Shown in pieces: positions 30,770-39,804 of a stretch of DNA of 64,000 bases. Source of the DNA: Streptomyces sp. P9-A4 (GTDB lineage: Bacteria > Actinomycetota > Actinomycetes > Streptomycetales > Streptomycetaceae); NCBI RefSeq assembly GCF_036634195.1, contig NZ_JAZIFY010000001.1, positions 4,102,501 through 4,166,500 on the forward strand, given 5' to 3'. The position numbers and the translations under genes were made by a program. Position 1 is the stretch's first letter; each line of letters starts with the position of its first letter. The notes below the pieces were generated by a model. The model saw nothing but the letters and a program-made list of their open reading frames with translations, was not told the DNA's origin and did not search any database.

Positions 30770-31572
30770 TGGACGCCCGTTTCCGTGACCTCCTCGCCGC
30801 CGAGTGGATGAAGCTGTGGTCGCTGCGCTCCACCCCCTGGGCCTTCGTCGTCGGCGCGGTCGCCGCCCTCGGCGTCAACCTCAACGCGACCCTCGCCGAC
30901 CACCGCAACTACCCGAACTACGCGGACGGCATCAAGGAACTCTTCGTGCCGATCTGGGCCATGCGCGACGCGTTCACGCTCGGCGGGGCCATGGTGTTCA
31001 CGCTCGCGACCGGCTCCATCGGCGCGCTGATGATCGTCGGCGAGTACGGCACGGGCCAGATTCGTACGACCTTCGCGGCCGTCCCGGCCCGCCGGGCGGT
31101 CGTCGCGGCGAAGACGCTCGTCCTCGCCGCCGTGATGACGGCGTACGGGACGCTGGTCGCCGGGGTCTCGTTCGCGGCCACGCAGGCCGTGCTCGACGAC
31201 CGGGGCGTGGGCATGGCGATCGGCGACGAGGGTGTGCTGCGGGCCGTCGCCGGGTCCGCGCTGCTCGCGCCGGTGTGCGCGCTCGCCGGCTTCGGCCTCG
31301 GAGCGCTCCTCCGGCACACGGCGACGACGATGGTCACCCTGACCGGCGTACTCCTCCTGCTGCCGGCGCTGATGGACGACCGCAACCGCTGGGGCGCGAT
31401 CTTCCTCCACGCCCTGCCGCAGGGGGCGTGGAAGCGGCTCACGCAGGTGGGGGAGTCGCCGGTTCCGGTGGACTTCCCGTGGACGGCGGGCGGGGCGTGG
31501 ACGGTGTACGCGGTGTGGGCGCTGGGCGCGGCGGCGGTGGCGTTCGTGGCGGTGGGGCGCAGGGACGTGTGA
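30769..31572 (+). CDS. ABC transporter permease (ABC-2 type)
   Basis: A 267-residue membrane protein with about six hydrophobic helices (for example FVVGAVAALGVNLNATL, VVAAKTLVLAAVMTAYGTLV, TMVTLTGVLLLLPALM). The ATG at 30769 overlaps the stop of the ATPase gene. It is the membrane partner of the exporter and is divergent from the two-component system at 27726-29671. Confidence 0.85.
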   Translation: MDARFRDLLAAEWMKLWSLRSTPWAFVVGAVAALGVNLNATLADHRNYPNYADGIKELFVPIWAMRDAFTLGGAMVFTLATGSIGALMIVGEYGTGQIRTTFAAVPARRAVVAAKTLVLAAVMTAYGTLVAGVSFAATQAVLDDRGVGMAIGDEGVLRAVAGSALLAPVCALAGFGLGALLRHTATTMVTLTGVLLLLPALMDDRNRWGAIFLHALPQGAWKRLTQVGESPVPVDFPWTAGGAWTVYAVWALGAAAVAFVAVGRRDV

Positions 31573-31669
31573 GCGCGTACGCCCCCGAGCCGCCCGGCCT
31601 CACGCCGCCCCCGAGCCGCCCGGCCGCACGCCGCCCCCGGCCCCGGCTTCGCCCCGGCCTCCGCTCCCC

Positions 31670-32893
31670 TCACCGCCGCCCGTGGACCGCTCGGGCCACC
31701 CTCGGGCCCAGCCAGCGCTTCAGACGGCGGAGGGACTCCAGCTGCCCGGCGGCCCGGTCGATCCGGTAGTACAGCTGCGGCGGGATGTGGGGGAGCAGCG
31801 GCGAGTGGCGCTGGCCCAGGAGCGCGAACATCTGCGCCGGTTCCAGGCGCATGTAGCGCGGCAGGTTCTCGTACCACTGGGCGCTGTACCGGGCCGCGCT
31901 CTGCGCGGAGACGAGCTCGGCGCGGCGCCGCTTCCCGTACGTGGTGAGGGCGGCGTCGAGGTCCCGGTGGCCGTCGCCGTTCCCGAGGCCGCGCAGGGCG
32001 TCCGCGAGGGCGAGCGCGTCCTCCAGGGCCAGGGTGGTGCCCGCGCCGATCGAGTAGTGGGTGGTGTGGGCGGCGTCGCCGAGGAGGACGAGGTTGCCGC
32101 GGTGCCAGACCCGGTTGGTGAGGGTGCGGAAGGTGAGCCACTGGGCGGGCTCGTCGGCCCGGCCCCGGCCGATCAGCTCGTGCCCGTCGAGCAGGTCGTG
32201 GAACAGCTTCTCCAGGAGGCGCAGGCTGTCCGCCTCGCCGAGCGTGTCGAGCCCGAGGCCGGTCCACGTCTCCGGGGAGCACTCGACGACACAGGTGGAG
32301 CGCTCGCCGCTGAACCCGTAGGCGTAGCACCAGATCCAGCCGCGCTCGGTCTCCTTGAAGGCGAAGCTGAACGAGTCGAAGACCTTGGTGGTGCCGAGCC
32401 AGACGTACGGGTTGCGGCCGCTCGCGACCTCGCCGCCGAAGTGGCCGGCGTGCGCCTCGCGGAGGACGCTGTTGACGCCGTCGGCGGCGACCACCAGGTC
32501 CGCGTCGGCCAGTTCGGGCGCGTCCGGGCCGGTGACCTCGTGCTCGAACCGGACCCGTACGCCGAGCTGCTCCGCCCGCTCGGCGAGGAGCGCGAGCATC
32601 CGCCGGCGCCCGATGCCGAAGCCCGCGTCGCCGCGGTGCGCGGTCCGCTCGTCGCGGACGATCGCGACGCCGTCGGTCCAGGTCACGGACGCCTCGGCGA
32701 CGGCGGCGGCGGACTCGGGGTCGCCGTCGCGCAGCTTGTCGAGGAGCCCGGCCCAGTACGTGACGCCCCAGCCGTACGTGGAACCCTCGGGGTTCCGTTC
32801 GTACACGCCGATCTCATGGGCGGGGTCCTGCCGCTTCAGGAGGATCGAGAGGTAGAGGCCGGCGGGGCCGCCGCCGACGATCGCGAACTTCAC
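31670..32893 (-). CDS. FAD-dependent aromatic monooxygenase
   Basis: A 407-residue class A flavin hydroxylase. The N-terminus is KFAIVGGGPAGLYLSILLKR, followed by RNPEGSTYGWGVTYW (a block typical of salicylyl-CoA 5-hydroxylase-like enzymes), the DG motif ADLVVAADGVNS, and the GD motif LVLLGDAAHTTHYSIGAGTT. It hydroxylates an aromatic or CoA-bound aromatic acid using NAD(P)H and O2, the substrate being inferred. The start is GTG 32893. Confidence 0.82.
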   Translation of the reverse strand: MKFAIVGGGPAGLYLSILLKRQDPAHEIGVYERNPEGSTYGWGVTYWAGLLDKLRDGDPESAAAVAEASVTWTDGVAIVRDERTAHRGDAGFGIGRRRMLALLAERAEQLGVRVRFEHEVTGPDAPELADADLVVAADGVNSVLREAHAGHFGGEVASGRNPYVWLGTTKVFDSFSFAFKETERGWIWCYAYGFSGERSTCVVECSPETWTGLGLDTLGEADSLRLLEKLFHDLLDGHELIGRGRADEPAQWLTFRTLTNRVWHRGNLVLLGDAAHTTHYSIGAGTTLALEDALALADALRGLGNGDGHRDLDAALTTYGKRRRAELVSAQSAARYSAQWYENLPRYMRLEPAQMFALLGQRHSPLLPHIPPQLYYRIDRAAGQLESLRRLKRWLGPRVARAVHGRR

Positions 32894-33037
32894 GTGCGCT
32901 CCCACTGAGACATGACACCGTGCGGTCGGATGGCAACGCAGAGTAGCAGCGGTGGGGGCGTTCACAGCGGCGGAGCGCGGGCGGACGGAGCGCGGGTCCC
33001 GCCGTACGTCCCGGGCGCGGGCCACGGCACCCGGCGC

Positions 33038-33086
33038 CGTACGGCCCCGCCCCTACGGGACCGCCCGTACGGCCCCGCCCCTACGG
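33038..33086. repeat. 21-bp direct repeat downstream of senR
   Basis: CGTACGGCCCCGCCCCTACG (plus one further G) occurs at 33038-33058 and again at 33066-33086, 28 bp apart, just after the senR stop. Short CTACGGC units continue to 33108. It is probably slippage-derived or a weak terminator. Confidence 0.6.
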
Positions 33087-33102
33087 CCCCGGCGCCCCGC
33101 GC

Positions 33103-33723
33103 CTACGGCAGCAGCCGCCGTTCCTTCGCCACCGCCACCGCGCCCGCGCGCGTGTCGACGCCGAGCTTGGCGTAGATCCGGCCCAGATGGGTCTTCACCG
33201 TCGCCTCGCTGATGAACAGCGCCCGCGCGATCTCCCGGTTGCCCAGGCCCCGGCCCAGCTGCCCCAGGATGTCCCGCTCCCGGTCGGTCAGGCTCGGGCC
33301 CGCCGCGCCCCGCATCCGGTCCATCACCCGGCTGGCGACCGGCGGGGAGAGGGCGGTGCGGCCCTGCGCGGCCGAATGGATGGCGGCGAACAGCTCCTCG
33401 GGCCGCTCCGCCTTCAGTAGATAGCCGGTGGCGCCCGCCTCGATCGCCCGCGTGATGTCCGCGTCCGTGTCGTACGTGGTGAGGACGAGGACGTGCACGC
33501 CCGTCGGCGCGATCCGCCGCGTCGCCTCCACACCGTCGATGCCCGCGCCGAGCTGGAGGTCCATCAGGACGACGTCCGGCTTCAGCTTCGCCGCCATGGC
33601 GACGGCCTCCTCGCCGCTGCCGGCCTCGCCGACCACCTCGATGTCGGGGGTGCTGCCGAGCAGGGCCAGCAGACCGGCGCGGACGACGGCATGGTCGTCG
33701 CAGAGGAGGATCCGTACGGACAT
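33103..33723 (-). CDS. senR: SenR-like response regulator
   Basis: A 206-residue NarL/LuxR response regulator. The receiver is SVRILLCDDHAVVRAGLLAL with phosphoacceptor Asp in VVLMDLQLG, and the C-terminal HTH is LTDRERDILGQLGRGLGNRE. ATG 33723 overlaps the kinase stop. Together with the kinase and the divergent HbpS-like gene it matches the HbpS-SenS-SenR redox/heme-sensing system of Streptomyces reticuli, in which SenR controls its own operon and hbpS. The assignment rests on gene order and family. Confidence 0.82.
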   Translation of the reverse strand: MSVRILLCDDHAVVRAGLLALLGSTPDIEVVGEAGSGEEAVAMAAKLKPDVVLMDLQLGAGIDGVEATRRIAPTGVHVLVLTTYDTDADITRAIEAGATGYLLKAERPEELFAAIHSAAQGRTALSPPVASRVMDRMRGAAGPSLTDRERDILGQLGRGLGNREIARALFISEATVKTHLGRIYAKLGVDTRAGAVAVAKERRLLP

Positions 33724-34898
33724 CAGGACTCCAGGGAGAGCGGGATCGCGGCCGAGAGCACCGTGCCCTCGCCCGGGGTGGACTCGACTGTCAGGGTGCC
33801 GCCCAGCTGCCGCGCCCGCACGCGCATCGCGGGAAGTCCGTGGCCCCGTACCCCGCCCGGTTTCTCCACCGGGTCGAAGCCCCGTCCGTCGTCGGCGATG
33901 TCCAGGACGACCTGGTCGTCGAGGTAGGTGAGGGTGAGGGCGGCGGATTCGGCGCCGGCGTGCTCGCGGATGTTGGCGAGGGCGCCCTGCGCGATCCGCA
34001 GCAGCGCCGACTGCACCCGCTCGGGCAGCGGTACGGCCGTCCCGTCGACCCGGAAGGCCGCCGACTCGCGGCCGGCCAGACCGCGCAGCGCCTCTTCGAG
34101 ACCGCCGCCCTCGGCGAGGTCGGCGGGCGCCAGGTCGTGCACGAAGCGGCGCGCCTCGGCCAGGTTGCGTTCGGCGATGGACTCGGCGGTACGGACATGG
34201 CGGCGCGCGGTCGACGGGTCGCTGTCCCAGGTGCGGTCGGCCGCCTGGAGCAGCATCTGCTGGCTCGACAGGCCCTGCGCCAGGCTGTCGTGGATCTCCA
34301 TCGACAGCCGCTGCCGCTCCGCGAGCGTGCCCTCGCGGCGCTCGATCGCGGCCAGTTCGCGCCGGGTGCGGATCAGGTCGTCGATGAGGGCCCGCTGCCG
34401 GGCCGCCTGCCGGTCGGAGTACACGAACACCCCGGTGGCGAGGGCGGCGACGGCCGGCGGGGCGACGATCAGGTTCGGGTCCCAGCCGCCGTGCGCCAGC
34501 TGCACCTGCGCGAACACCACGAACGCGGTGAGCAGCGTGACCAGGCCGAGCGCCGCGCGCGCCGGGAGCGTGCGCAGGCCCGTGTAGAAGAGCGGCACCG
34601 CGCACCAGGCGAAGCTGGGCGCGAGGACGACGAGGACGATCCACACGGCGACGACCGTGCCCAGCCACGCGATCCGGCGGGTCCCGGCGCGGGTCCCGAC
34701 GACGGGACCGAGCAGATACAGGGAGGCGAGGGCGCCGGAGAGGGCGATGATCCAGGGGCTGCGCTCCTCCCAGGGGTGGCGCAGCAGGAACCGGGCGAGG
34801 GAGGCGCCGAGGAGGAGGAAGAAGGCGATGTGCATGACCCGCGCCAGCCAGCGGGCGTCGGGGTCCTGCTCGGTCCCGGTCGGCCGTGTCACGTTCAA
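33723..34898 (-). CDS. senS: SenS-like sensor histidine kinase
   Basis: A 391-residue kinase with about five membrane helices (residues 20-150), phosphoacceptor helix RQRLSMEIHDSLAQGLSSQQ and ATPase motifs IADDGRGFDP and GHGLPAMRVRARQLGG. The start appears to be TTG 34898, because AAGGAGG lies 8 nt upstream. GTG 34892 would be too far from it. SenS in S. reticuli senses redox stress through extracellular HbpS oligomers. The HbpS-like gene is divergent here, supporting the same role. Confidence 0.82.
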   Translation of the reverse strand: MNVTRPTGTEQDPDARWLARVMHIAFFLLLGASLARFLLRHPWEERSPWIIALSGALASLYLLGPVVGTRAGTRRIAWLGTVVAVWIVLVVLAPSFAWCAVPLFYTGLRTLPARAALGLVTLLTAFVVFAQVQLAHGGWDPNLIVAPPAVAALATGVFVYSDRQAARQRALIDDLIRTRRELAAIERREGTLAERQRLSMEIHDSLAQGLSSQQMLLQAADRTWDSDPSTARRHVRTAESIAERNLAEARRFVHDLAPADLAEGGGLEEALRGLAGRESAAFRVDGTAVPLPERVQSALLRIAQGALANIREHAGAESAALTLTYLDDQVVLDIADDGRGFDPVEKPGGVRGHGLPAMRVRARQLGGTLTVESTPGEGTVLSAAIPLSLES

Positions 34899-35003
34899 GC
34901 CGCCCGCCTCCTTGCCTTCTTGCCTGTCTGGCCGGTCCGACCCGTCTGGCCTGTCTGACCTGGGGATATCAGTCCATCCTGGCCCGGAGGGACCACGAGG
35001 GCA

Positions 35004-35019
35004 TCAGCCGATCGGCTGA
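35004..35019. promoter_or_regulatory. Palindrome between senS and hbpS (SenR site candidate)
   Basis: TCAGCCGATCGGCTGA is a perfect 16-bp palindrome in the 277-nt divergent intergenic region. Nearby repeats of GCCTGTCTGGCC / GGCCTGTCTGACC occur at about 34922-34962. A LuxR-type regulator would bind such a dyad. Binding is not shown here. Confidence 0.5.
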
Positions 35020-35175
35020 CCCGGCCGTCCTCCGGTGTGCGTGAGGAGGGCAGCCGGACCGTGGACCGGGCGGCCCCGGTTCCGGCCACAGGATTGGTTG
35101 CAGAGCGAGGGAGCAGCACGAAGCCCCGCCACTCGGCAGACCTCCTCACCGCATCCCACCCTCACGGAGTTCCTC

Positions 35176-35715
35176 ATGAAGAAGATCCTCTTCGGTGCCA
35201 CCGCCGCCGCCGTCATCGCCGCCGGTACCTTCGGCGCGGTCTCCGCGAACGCCTCCGCCCCGGCCGCCGCCCCCGCCGCCGCGATCACCGCCGACGCCGG
35301 CAACGCCGACCTGCGGCAGTCGACGCACCTGACGATCGAGGCCGCGACGAAGGCCGCGCAGGCCACGCTGGACGCCGCCGAGAAGGAGAACCAGCGCGTC
35401 TCCGTCGCCGTCGTCGACCGCAACGGCAACACCGTCGTCACCCTCCGCGGCGACGGCGCCGGCCCGCAGTCCTACGAGTCGGCCGTGAAGAAGGCCTACA
35501 CCGCCGTCTCCTGGAACGCCCCGACCTCCGAACTCGCCAAGCGCCTCACCAACGCCCCCACCCTCAAGGACATCCCCGGCACCCTCTTCCTCGCCGGCGG
35601 CGCCCCGGTCACCGCCAAGGGCGCGCCCATCGCGGGCATCGGTGTCGCGGGCGCCCCCTCCGGCGACCTCGACGAGAAGTTCGCCCAGGCCGGCGCCGCC
35701 TCGCTCGGCAAGTAG
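35176..35715 (+). CDS. hbpS: Secreted heme-degrading/sensing HbpS-like protein
   Basis: A 179-residue GlcG/HbpS-family protein with signal peptide MKKILFGATAAAVIAAGTFG and cleavage near NASA-PA. The family core follows (THLTIEAATKAAQATLDAAE, VSVAVVDRNGNTVVTLRGDG, PIAGIGVAGAPSGDLDEKFA). HbpS of S. reticuli binds heme and iron outside the cell and modulates SenS. ATG 35176 is preceded by GGAG. A strong terminator follows at 35751-35792. Confidence 0.88.
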   Translation: MKKILFGATAAAVIAAGTFGAVSANASAPAAAPAAAITADAGNADLRQSTHLTIEAATKAAQATLDAAEKENQRVSVAVVDRNGNTVVTLRGDGAGPQSYESAVKKAYTAVSWNAPTSELAKRLTNAPTLKDIPGTLFLAGGAPVTAKGAPIAGIGVAGAPSGDLDEKFAQAGAASLGK

Positions 35716-35750
35716 CCGCCAGGGCCGACCCGTCGGCAGCCCCCACAGCT

Positions 35751-35792
35751 GGTGATGGCGCCCGGATCCCCCGCCGGGCGCCATCACCTTTT
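35751..35792 (+). terminator. Rho-independent terminator of hbpS
   Basis: GGTGATGGCGCCCGG and CCGGGCGCCATCACC form perfect 15-bp arms with an 8-nt loop and are followed by TTTT. Confidence 0.9.
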
Positions 35793-35820
35793 CCGTATCC
35801 ATCCTGCTTAGGATCGATAC

Positions 35821-37233
35821 GTGACCCAGCGCCCCCGCACCGGAACAGCCGCGGGCGGCCTCGCCGCCGCCCTCACCGCCCTCGCGCTGCTCGCGGGCGG
35901 CTGCAGTGGTTCCACCGGGGGTGTCAGGGGTACGCCCGGCTCGGCCGGGGTGCGCGACCCGTACTTCCCGAAGCTCGGGAACGGCGGCTACGACGTCGGG
36001 CACTACGCCCTGGACCTCGCGTACGACCCCGGGACCGGGCGGCTCACCGGCACCGCCGAGATCACCGCCCGCGCCACCCAGGACCTCAGCGCCTTCAACC
36101 TCGACCTGGCGGGCCTCACCGTCGACGGGGCGACCGTCGACGGCGCGCCCGCGGCGGCCAACCGGGCGGGGAACGAGCTGACGCTCAGACCGCACGAGGA
36201 GATCCCGGAGGGCGCGGAGTTCCGGACGGTCGTCACGTACGCGGGGGTGCCCGAGCGGGTCACGGACGCGGACGGCTCCGAGGAGGGCTGGCTGCGGACG
36301 GCCGACGGGGCGGTCGCGGTCGGCGAGCCGACCGGCTCCATGACCTGGTTCCCGGGCAACCACCACCCCTCCGACAAGGCCGCGTACGACATCACCCTGA
36401 CCGTCCCGGCCGGTCTCGAAGCCCTCTCGAACGGGGTCAGGACGGCCCGCCGGACGGATCCGGACGGCCGCGTCACCACGGTGTGGCACGAGCCGGAGCC
36501 GATGGCGAGCTATCTGGCGACGGTCGCGATCGGCCGGTACGAGACGAAGGCGGCGAGCACCCCGGACCCGGCGGTGCCGGTCCTGACCGCCGCCGAGCGG
36601 TCGGTCGCCGCGCGGAGTGCGGCGCTACGGGACGAGGTCCCGCAGATCATCGGCCGGCAGGTACGGCGCTTCGGCCCGTACCCCTTCTCGGCCGCCGGGG
36701 CGACGGTCACCGCCGACGGCACCCTCGACTACGCCCTGGAGACCCAGACGCGGCCCGTCTTCCCCGCCGCCTCCTTCGACCGGACGACGCTCGTCCACGA
36801 ACTGGCCCACCAGTGGTTCGGGAACTCGGTGACGCCCGCGACCTGGCGGGACCTCTGGCTGAACGAGGGCTTCGCGACGTACGCCGAGTGGCTGTACACG
36901 GAGGAGTACGAACACGTCCCCGCGCGGACGCACTTCGAGCGGGCGTTCGCGCAGGAGGCCAACTGGGCCTTTCCGCCGGCCGCACCGCCCTCCGCCGAGA
37001 ACCTCTTCGACCCGCCGGTCTACCAGCGGGGTGCGATGGTCCTGTACAAGCTGCGCGAGACGGTCGGGGACGCGACCTTCGACGAGATCCTGCGAGGCTG
37101 GCCGGCGAAGTACCGCCACGCCAACGCCACCACGGCCGACTTCACCGCCTACGCGCAATCCGTGGCGGGCCGGAACCTCGACTCCCTGTGGGACGTGTGG
37201 CTGTACGGCGACGAACGGCCGGCGACGCCCTAG
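35821..37233 (+). CDS. Secreted M1-family metallopeptidase lipoprotein
   Basis: A 470-residue aminopeptidase-N-like enzyme. Lipoprotein signal LALLAGGCSG (lipobox LAGGC) is followed by an M1 N-terminal beta domain and the catalytic zinc motif HELAHQWFGN with the distal Glu in NEGFATYAEW. The GxMEN-type exopeptidase motif is not clear (LDYALETQTRP is present instead), as in many short bacterial M1 proteins. It probably trims peptides at the outer face of the membrane. The start is GTG 35821. Confidence 0.88.
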   Translation: MTQRPRTGTAAGGLAAALTALALLAGGCSGSTGGVRGTPGSAGVRDPYFPKLGNGGYDVGHYALDLAYDPGTGRLTGTAEITARATQDLSAFNLDLAGLTVDGATVDGAPAAANRAGNELTLRPHEEIPEGAEFRTVVTYAGVPERVTDADGSEEGWLRTADGAVAVGEPTGSMTWFPGNHHPSDKAAYDITLTVPAGLEALSNGVRTARRTDPDGRVTTVWHEPEPMASYLATVAIGRYETKAASTPDPAVPVLTAAERSVAARSAALRDEVPQIIGRQVRRFGPYPFSAAGATVTADGTLDYALETQTRPVFPAASFDRTTLVHELAHQWFGNSVTPATWRDLWLNEGFATYAEWLYTEEYEHVPARTHFERAFAQEANWAFPPAAPPSAENLFDPPVYQRGAMVLYKLRETVGDATFDEILRGWPAKYRHANATTADFTAYAQSVAGRNLDSLWDVWLYGDERPATP

Positions 37234-37246
37234 CCACCGTGTCCGG

Positions 37247-37942
37247 TCACGCGTCGGGGTTCTTCCCCGCCGCGACCTTGAGGACGCGGTCGACCATCCT
37301 CTTCGCGATGGGCTGCATGTCCCCGGTGCCCTTCAGGTCCGTCCCCCACAGGGTGATGACCACCGTTCCGGCCCGCAGAACGGCATTGGCGCTGTACTCG
37401 TCCTCGGCGAGCTTCTCCGAGAAGGCGTCCGTGTCCTCCGCGCCCGTCGTGATCTTCAGAGGCCGGGCGTCCTTGGCGTCCTTGCGTTCGGTGGCCGAGA
37501 GGGCCTTGGCGGTGACGGCCGCGTTCTCGGCGGAGTCGAACGAGTAGACGTTGACGAACATGGTCTGCCCGTCGACGTCCGCCTTGAACTGCTCCAGCGT
37601 CTGGTTCTCCAGCACCCTGAGCGCCATCGCCGTCAGCCCCGCGCATCCCGTCCCCGCGTCGGCTCCGCAGCGCTCCACGGCCTCCGCGCCCTCCTTGGCC
37701 GCCTCGGGACTGCGACCGCCCCACGCCTCGGGGATCCCGGCGTTACCGGAGAGGACGGTCTGCAGCTGGGTCCCGGTCAGCACGGCCGGGGCCGTGTCCT
37801 CGTGTCCTTCGAGCGAGTCGCCGTTCTGCCGCCCGCCGTTCACCGGGTCGGGGCCGGCCGTGTCCCCGCCGCCACCCCCGCACGCGGTCAGCGCGGCCAC
37901 GAGAGCCGCCGACATGGCCATCACACGTACCGTTGCGCGCAC
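37247..37942 (-). CDS. Lipoprotein of unknown function
   Basis: A 231-residue secreted lipoprotein. The signal is RATVRVMAMSAALVAALTAC with lipid-attached Cys followed by a Gly tract. The mature part contains TALSATERKDAKDARPLKI-like charged segments (read as AKALSATERKDAKDARPLKI) and a C-terminal IAKRMVDRVLKVAAGKNP. No domain is recognised. GTG 37942 is chosen for GGGGG 5 nt upstream and because it starts the signal peptide. Convergent with the peptidase. Confidence 0.75.
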   Translation of the reverse strand: MRATVRVMAMSAALVAALTACGGGGGDTAGPDPVNGGRQNGDSLEGHEDTAPAVLTGTQLQTVLSGNAGIPEAWGGRSPEAAKEGAEAVERCGADAGTGCAGLTAMALRVLENQTLEQFKADVDGQTMFVNVYSFDSAENAAVTAKALSATERKDAKDARPLKITTGAEDTDAFSEKLAEDEYSANAVLRAGTVVITLWGTDLKGTGDMQPIAKRMVDRVLKVAAGKNPDA

Positions 37943-38039
37943 TGCAACCCCCGTACATCGCTGATTACTTGACTCCCAGTCAAGCGCAGGGCGATGCCCG
38001 GCCGCCACCAAGAAGGCGACGCGAGAGGCGGGCTGCCCT

Positions 38040-38570
38040 CTACTCCTCCGTGAGGCCCTTGCGCATGACCAGGCACGGGCGGCCGTGCGCCCGGTCCCGG
38101 CGGCGGGCGATCTCCTCGTAACCGAGGGAGGTCCAGAAGGCCAGTGCCTTCGGGCTGTTCTCCAGGACGGCGAGCCGCAGGCCGGTGCGGCCGGCGGCGC
38201 GGAAGCGGTCCTCGACGTACGCGGCGAGCCGGCGTCCGTGGCCCGCGCGCCGGACGTCCCCGTGGACCAGGAGGAGTCCGAGCCACGGATCGGGATCGTC
38301 CGGGTCGGGGTGGTGGGCGAGGGTCACGGCGACCGCCACGAGCCGGCCCTCCGAGCGGGCGAGGAGGACCTCGGAGCCGGGCTGGGCCAGTTCGTCGGCG
38401 AGGGAGGCCGCGATCTGCTCCGGCCGGACGTCGGACGGATCCGGGAAGTCTCCGCTGAGCTGGTGGAACTCCTCGTTGGAGGCGTACAGCGCGGTGAGTT
38501 CGGTGAGCAGCGGGCCGGGGAGGGCCGCACCGTCCTCCAGGGCCTTGGGCGCGAGGGCTTCGACGATCAC
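38040..38570 (-). CDS. GNAT-family N-acetyltransferase
   Basis: A 176-residue GNAT protein with acetyl-CoA loop VHGDVRRAGHGRRLAAYVED and the final beta strand region LAVLENSPKALAFWTSLGYE. The N-terminal half is variable (LTELTALYASNEEFHQLSGD), so the acceptor is unknown. The start is GTG 38570. It stands downstream of the terD terminator. Confidence 0.82.
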   Translation of the reverse strand: MIVEALAPKALEDGAALPGPLLTELTALYASNEEFHQLSGDFPDPSDVRPEQIAASLADELAQPGSEVLLARSEGRLVAVAVTLAHHPDPDDPDPWLGLLLVHGDVRRAGHGRRLAAYVEDRFRAAGRTGLRLAVLENSPKALAFWTSLGYEEIARRRDRAHGRPCLVMRKGLTEE

Positions 38571-38583
38571 GTGCCAAAGGGTA

Positions 38584-38613
38584 GAGCCCCGGCCGGGGAT
38601 CCGGCCGGGGCTC
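38584..38613 (-). terminator. Terminator downstream of terD
   Basis: GAGCCCCGGCCGG and CCGGCCGGGGCTC pair with a 4-nt loop, 20 nt after the terD stop on the minus strand, and separate it from the GNAT gene. Confidence 0.7.
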
Positions 38614-38634
38614 AGGGGTGCCGCGGGGCGTCGG

Positions 38635-39210
38635 TCAGAGGTTGACGCCGAAGTCGCGGGCGATGCCCTCGAGACCCGAGGCGTAGCCCTGGCCGACCGC
38701 GCGGAACTTCCACTCGGCGCCGTTGCGGTACAGCTCGCCGAAGACCATGGCGGTCTCGACGGCGGCGTCCTCGGAGAGGTCGTAGCGCGCGAGCTCGGCG
38801 CCGCCGGCCTGGTTGACGATGCGGATGTACGCGTTGCGCACCTGGCCGAAGTTCTGCGAGCGGTTCACCGCGTCGTAGATGGAGACCGGGAAGACGATCT
38901 TGTCGACGGTCGGCGGGAGGGCCGCGAGGTTGACGTTGATCTGCTCGTCGTCGCCGCCGCCCTCGCCGGTGCGGTTGTCACCGGTGTGGACGATGGTCTG
39001 GTCCGGCGTCGACTTGTTGTTGAAGAAGACGAAGTGCGCGTCGGACGCGACCTTGCCCGCGGCGTCCACACCGATGGCGGAGGCGTCGAGGTCGAAGTCC
39101 GTGCCGGTGGTCGTACGGACGTCCCAGCCGAGGCCCACGGTGACGGCGGCGAGGCCCGGGGCCTCCTTGGTCAGAGAGACGTTGCCGCCCTTGGACAGGC
39201 TCACAGCCAT
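38635..39210 (-). CDS. terD: TerD-family tellurium/stress protein
   Basis: A 191-residue stand-alone TerD. It begins [20 protein letters not shown] with calcium-site acidic loops [12 protein letters not shown], then [27 protein letters not shown] and [17 protein letters not shown]. TerD proteins bind Ca2+ and act in a membrane-associated stress complex; in Streptomyces they affect differentiation. The nuclease fusion at 18486-20642 carries a second TerD domain, so two Ter-type proteins lie within 20 kb. Confidence 0.92.
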   Translation of the reverse strand: MAVSLSKGGNVSLTKEAPGLAAVTVGLGWDVRTTTGTDFDLDASAIGVDAAGKVASDAHFVFFNNKSTPDQTIVHTGDNRTGEGGGDDEQINVNLAALPPTVDKIVFPVSIYDAVNRSQNFGQVRNAYIRIVNQAGGAELARYDLSEDAAVETAMVFGELYRNGAEWKFRAVGQGYASGLEGIARDFGVNL

Positions 39211-39333
39211 GGAAAGTCCCTTTCATCGTGATGTCTTGCCTGGAGGAACGCGCGTGTGCCTCCAGCGGTTCCCGGAAGCTTCCGTGCGAAAACAGGATGA
39301 CTCCGATGGCTCTGTACGGGGAACATGGAAGGC

Positions 39334-39762
39334 ATGTCCGGTCCGTATCCCATTCGCGGCTCCGTCTCGCTCCCCGAGGCCGAGCTCCAGTGGCGTTTCT
39401 CGCGTTCCTCGGGTCCCGGCGGACAGCATGTGAACACCAGCGACTCGCAGGTCGAGCTGCGCTTCGACCTCGCCGCCACGGAATCGCTGCCCGAGGTGTG
39501 GAAGGCCCGCGCGCTGGAGCGCCTGGCGTCCCGCCTGGTCAACGGCGTCGTGACGGTCCGGTCCTCGGAGCACCGCTCCCAGTGGCGCAACCGCGAGACG
39601 GCGGCCGTCCGCCTCGCCGCACTGCTGGCCGAGGCGACGGCCCCGCCCCCGAAACCCCGCAGACCGACGAAGATCCCCCGGGGCATCAACGAACGCCGCC
39701 TGCGGGAGAAGAAACAGCGCTCGGAGACGAAGAAGACCCGTCAGTCGCGCGACTGGGGCTGA
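39334..39762 (+). CDS. arfB: ArfB-like peptidyl-tRNA hydrolase (ribosome rescue)
   Basis: A 142-residue class I release-factor-like protein lacking codon-recognition domains. The catalytic motif is SSGPGGQHVN and a basic C-terminal tail (REKKQRSETKKTRQSRDWG) should occupy the mRNA channel of stalled ribosomes. It hydrolyses peptidyl-tRNA on non-stop complexes. Start ATG 39334 is chosen; ATG 39325 adds three residues. It is divergent from terD with 123 nt between. Confidence 0.9.
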   Translation: MSGPYPIRGSVSLPEAELQWRFSRSSGPGGQHVNTSDSQVELRFDLAATESLPEVWKARALERLASRLVNGVVTVRSSEHRSQWRNRETAAVRLAALLAEATAPPPKPRRPTKIPRGINERRLREKKQRSETKKTRQSRDWG

Positions 39763-39804
39763 TCCCGGCGGGTCCTGGCCGGCCGGGGCCGTGACCCCGC
39801 GGCC

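Noticed and set aside
35146..36489. Long minus-strand frame opposite hbpS and the M1 peptidase
   Set aside because: Gly/Glu/Arg-rich with no domain and opposite two well-defined secreted proteins.
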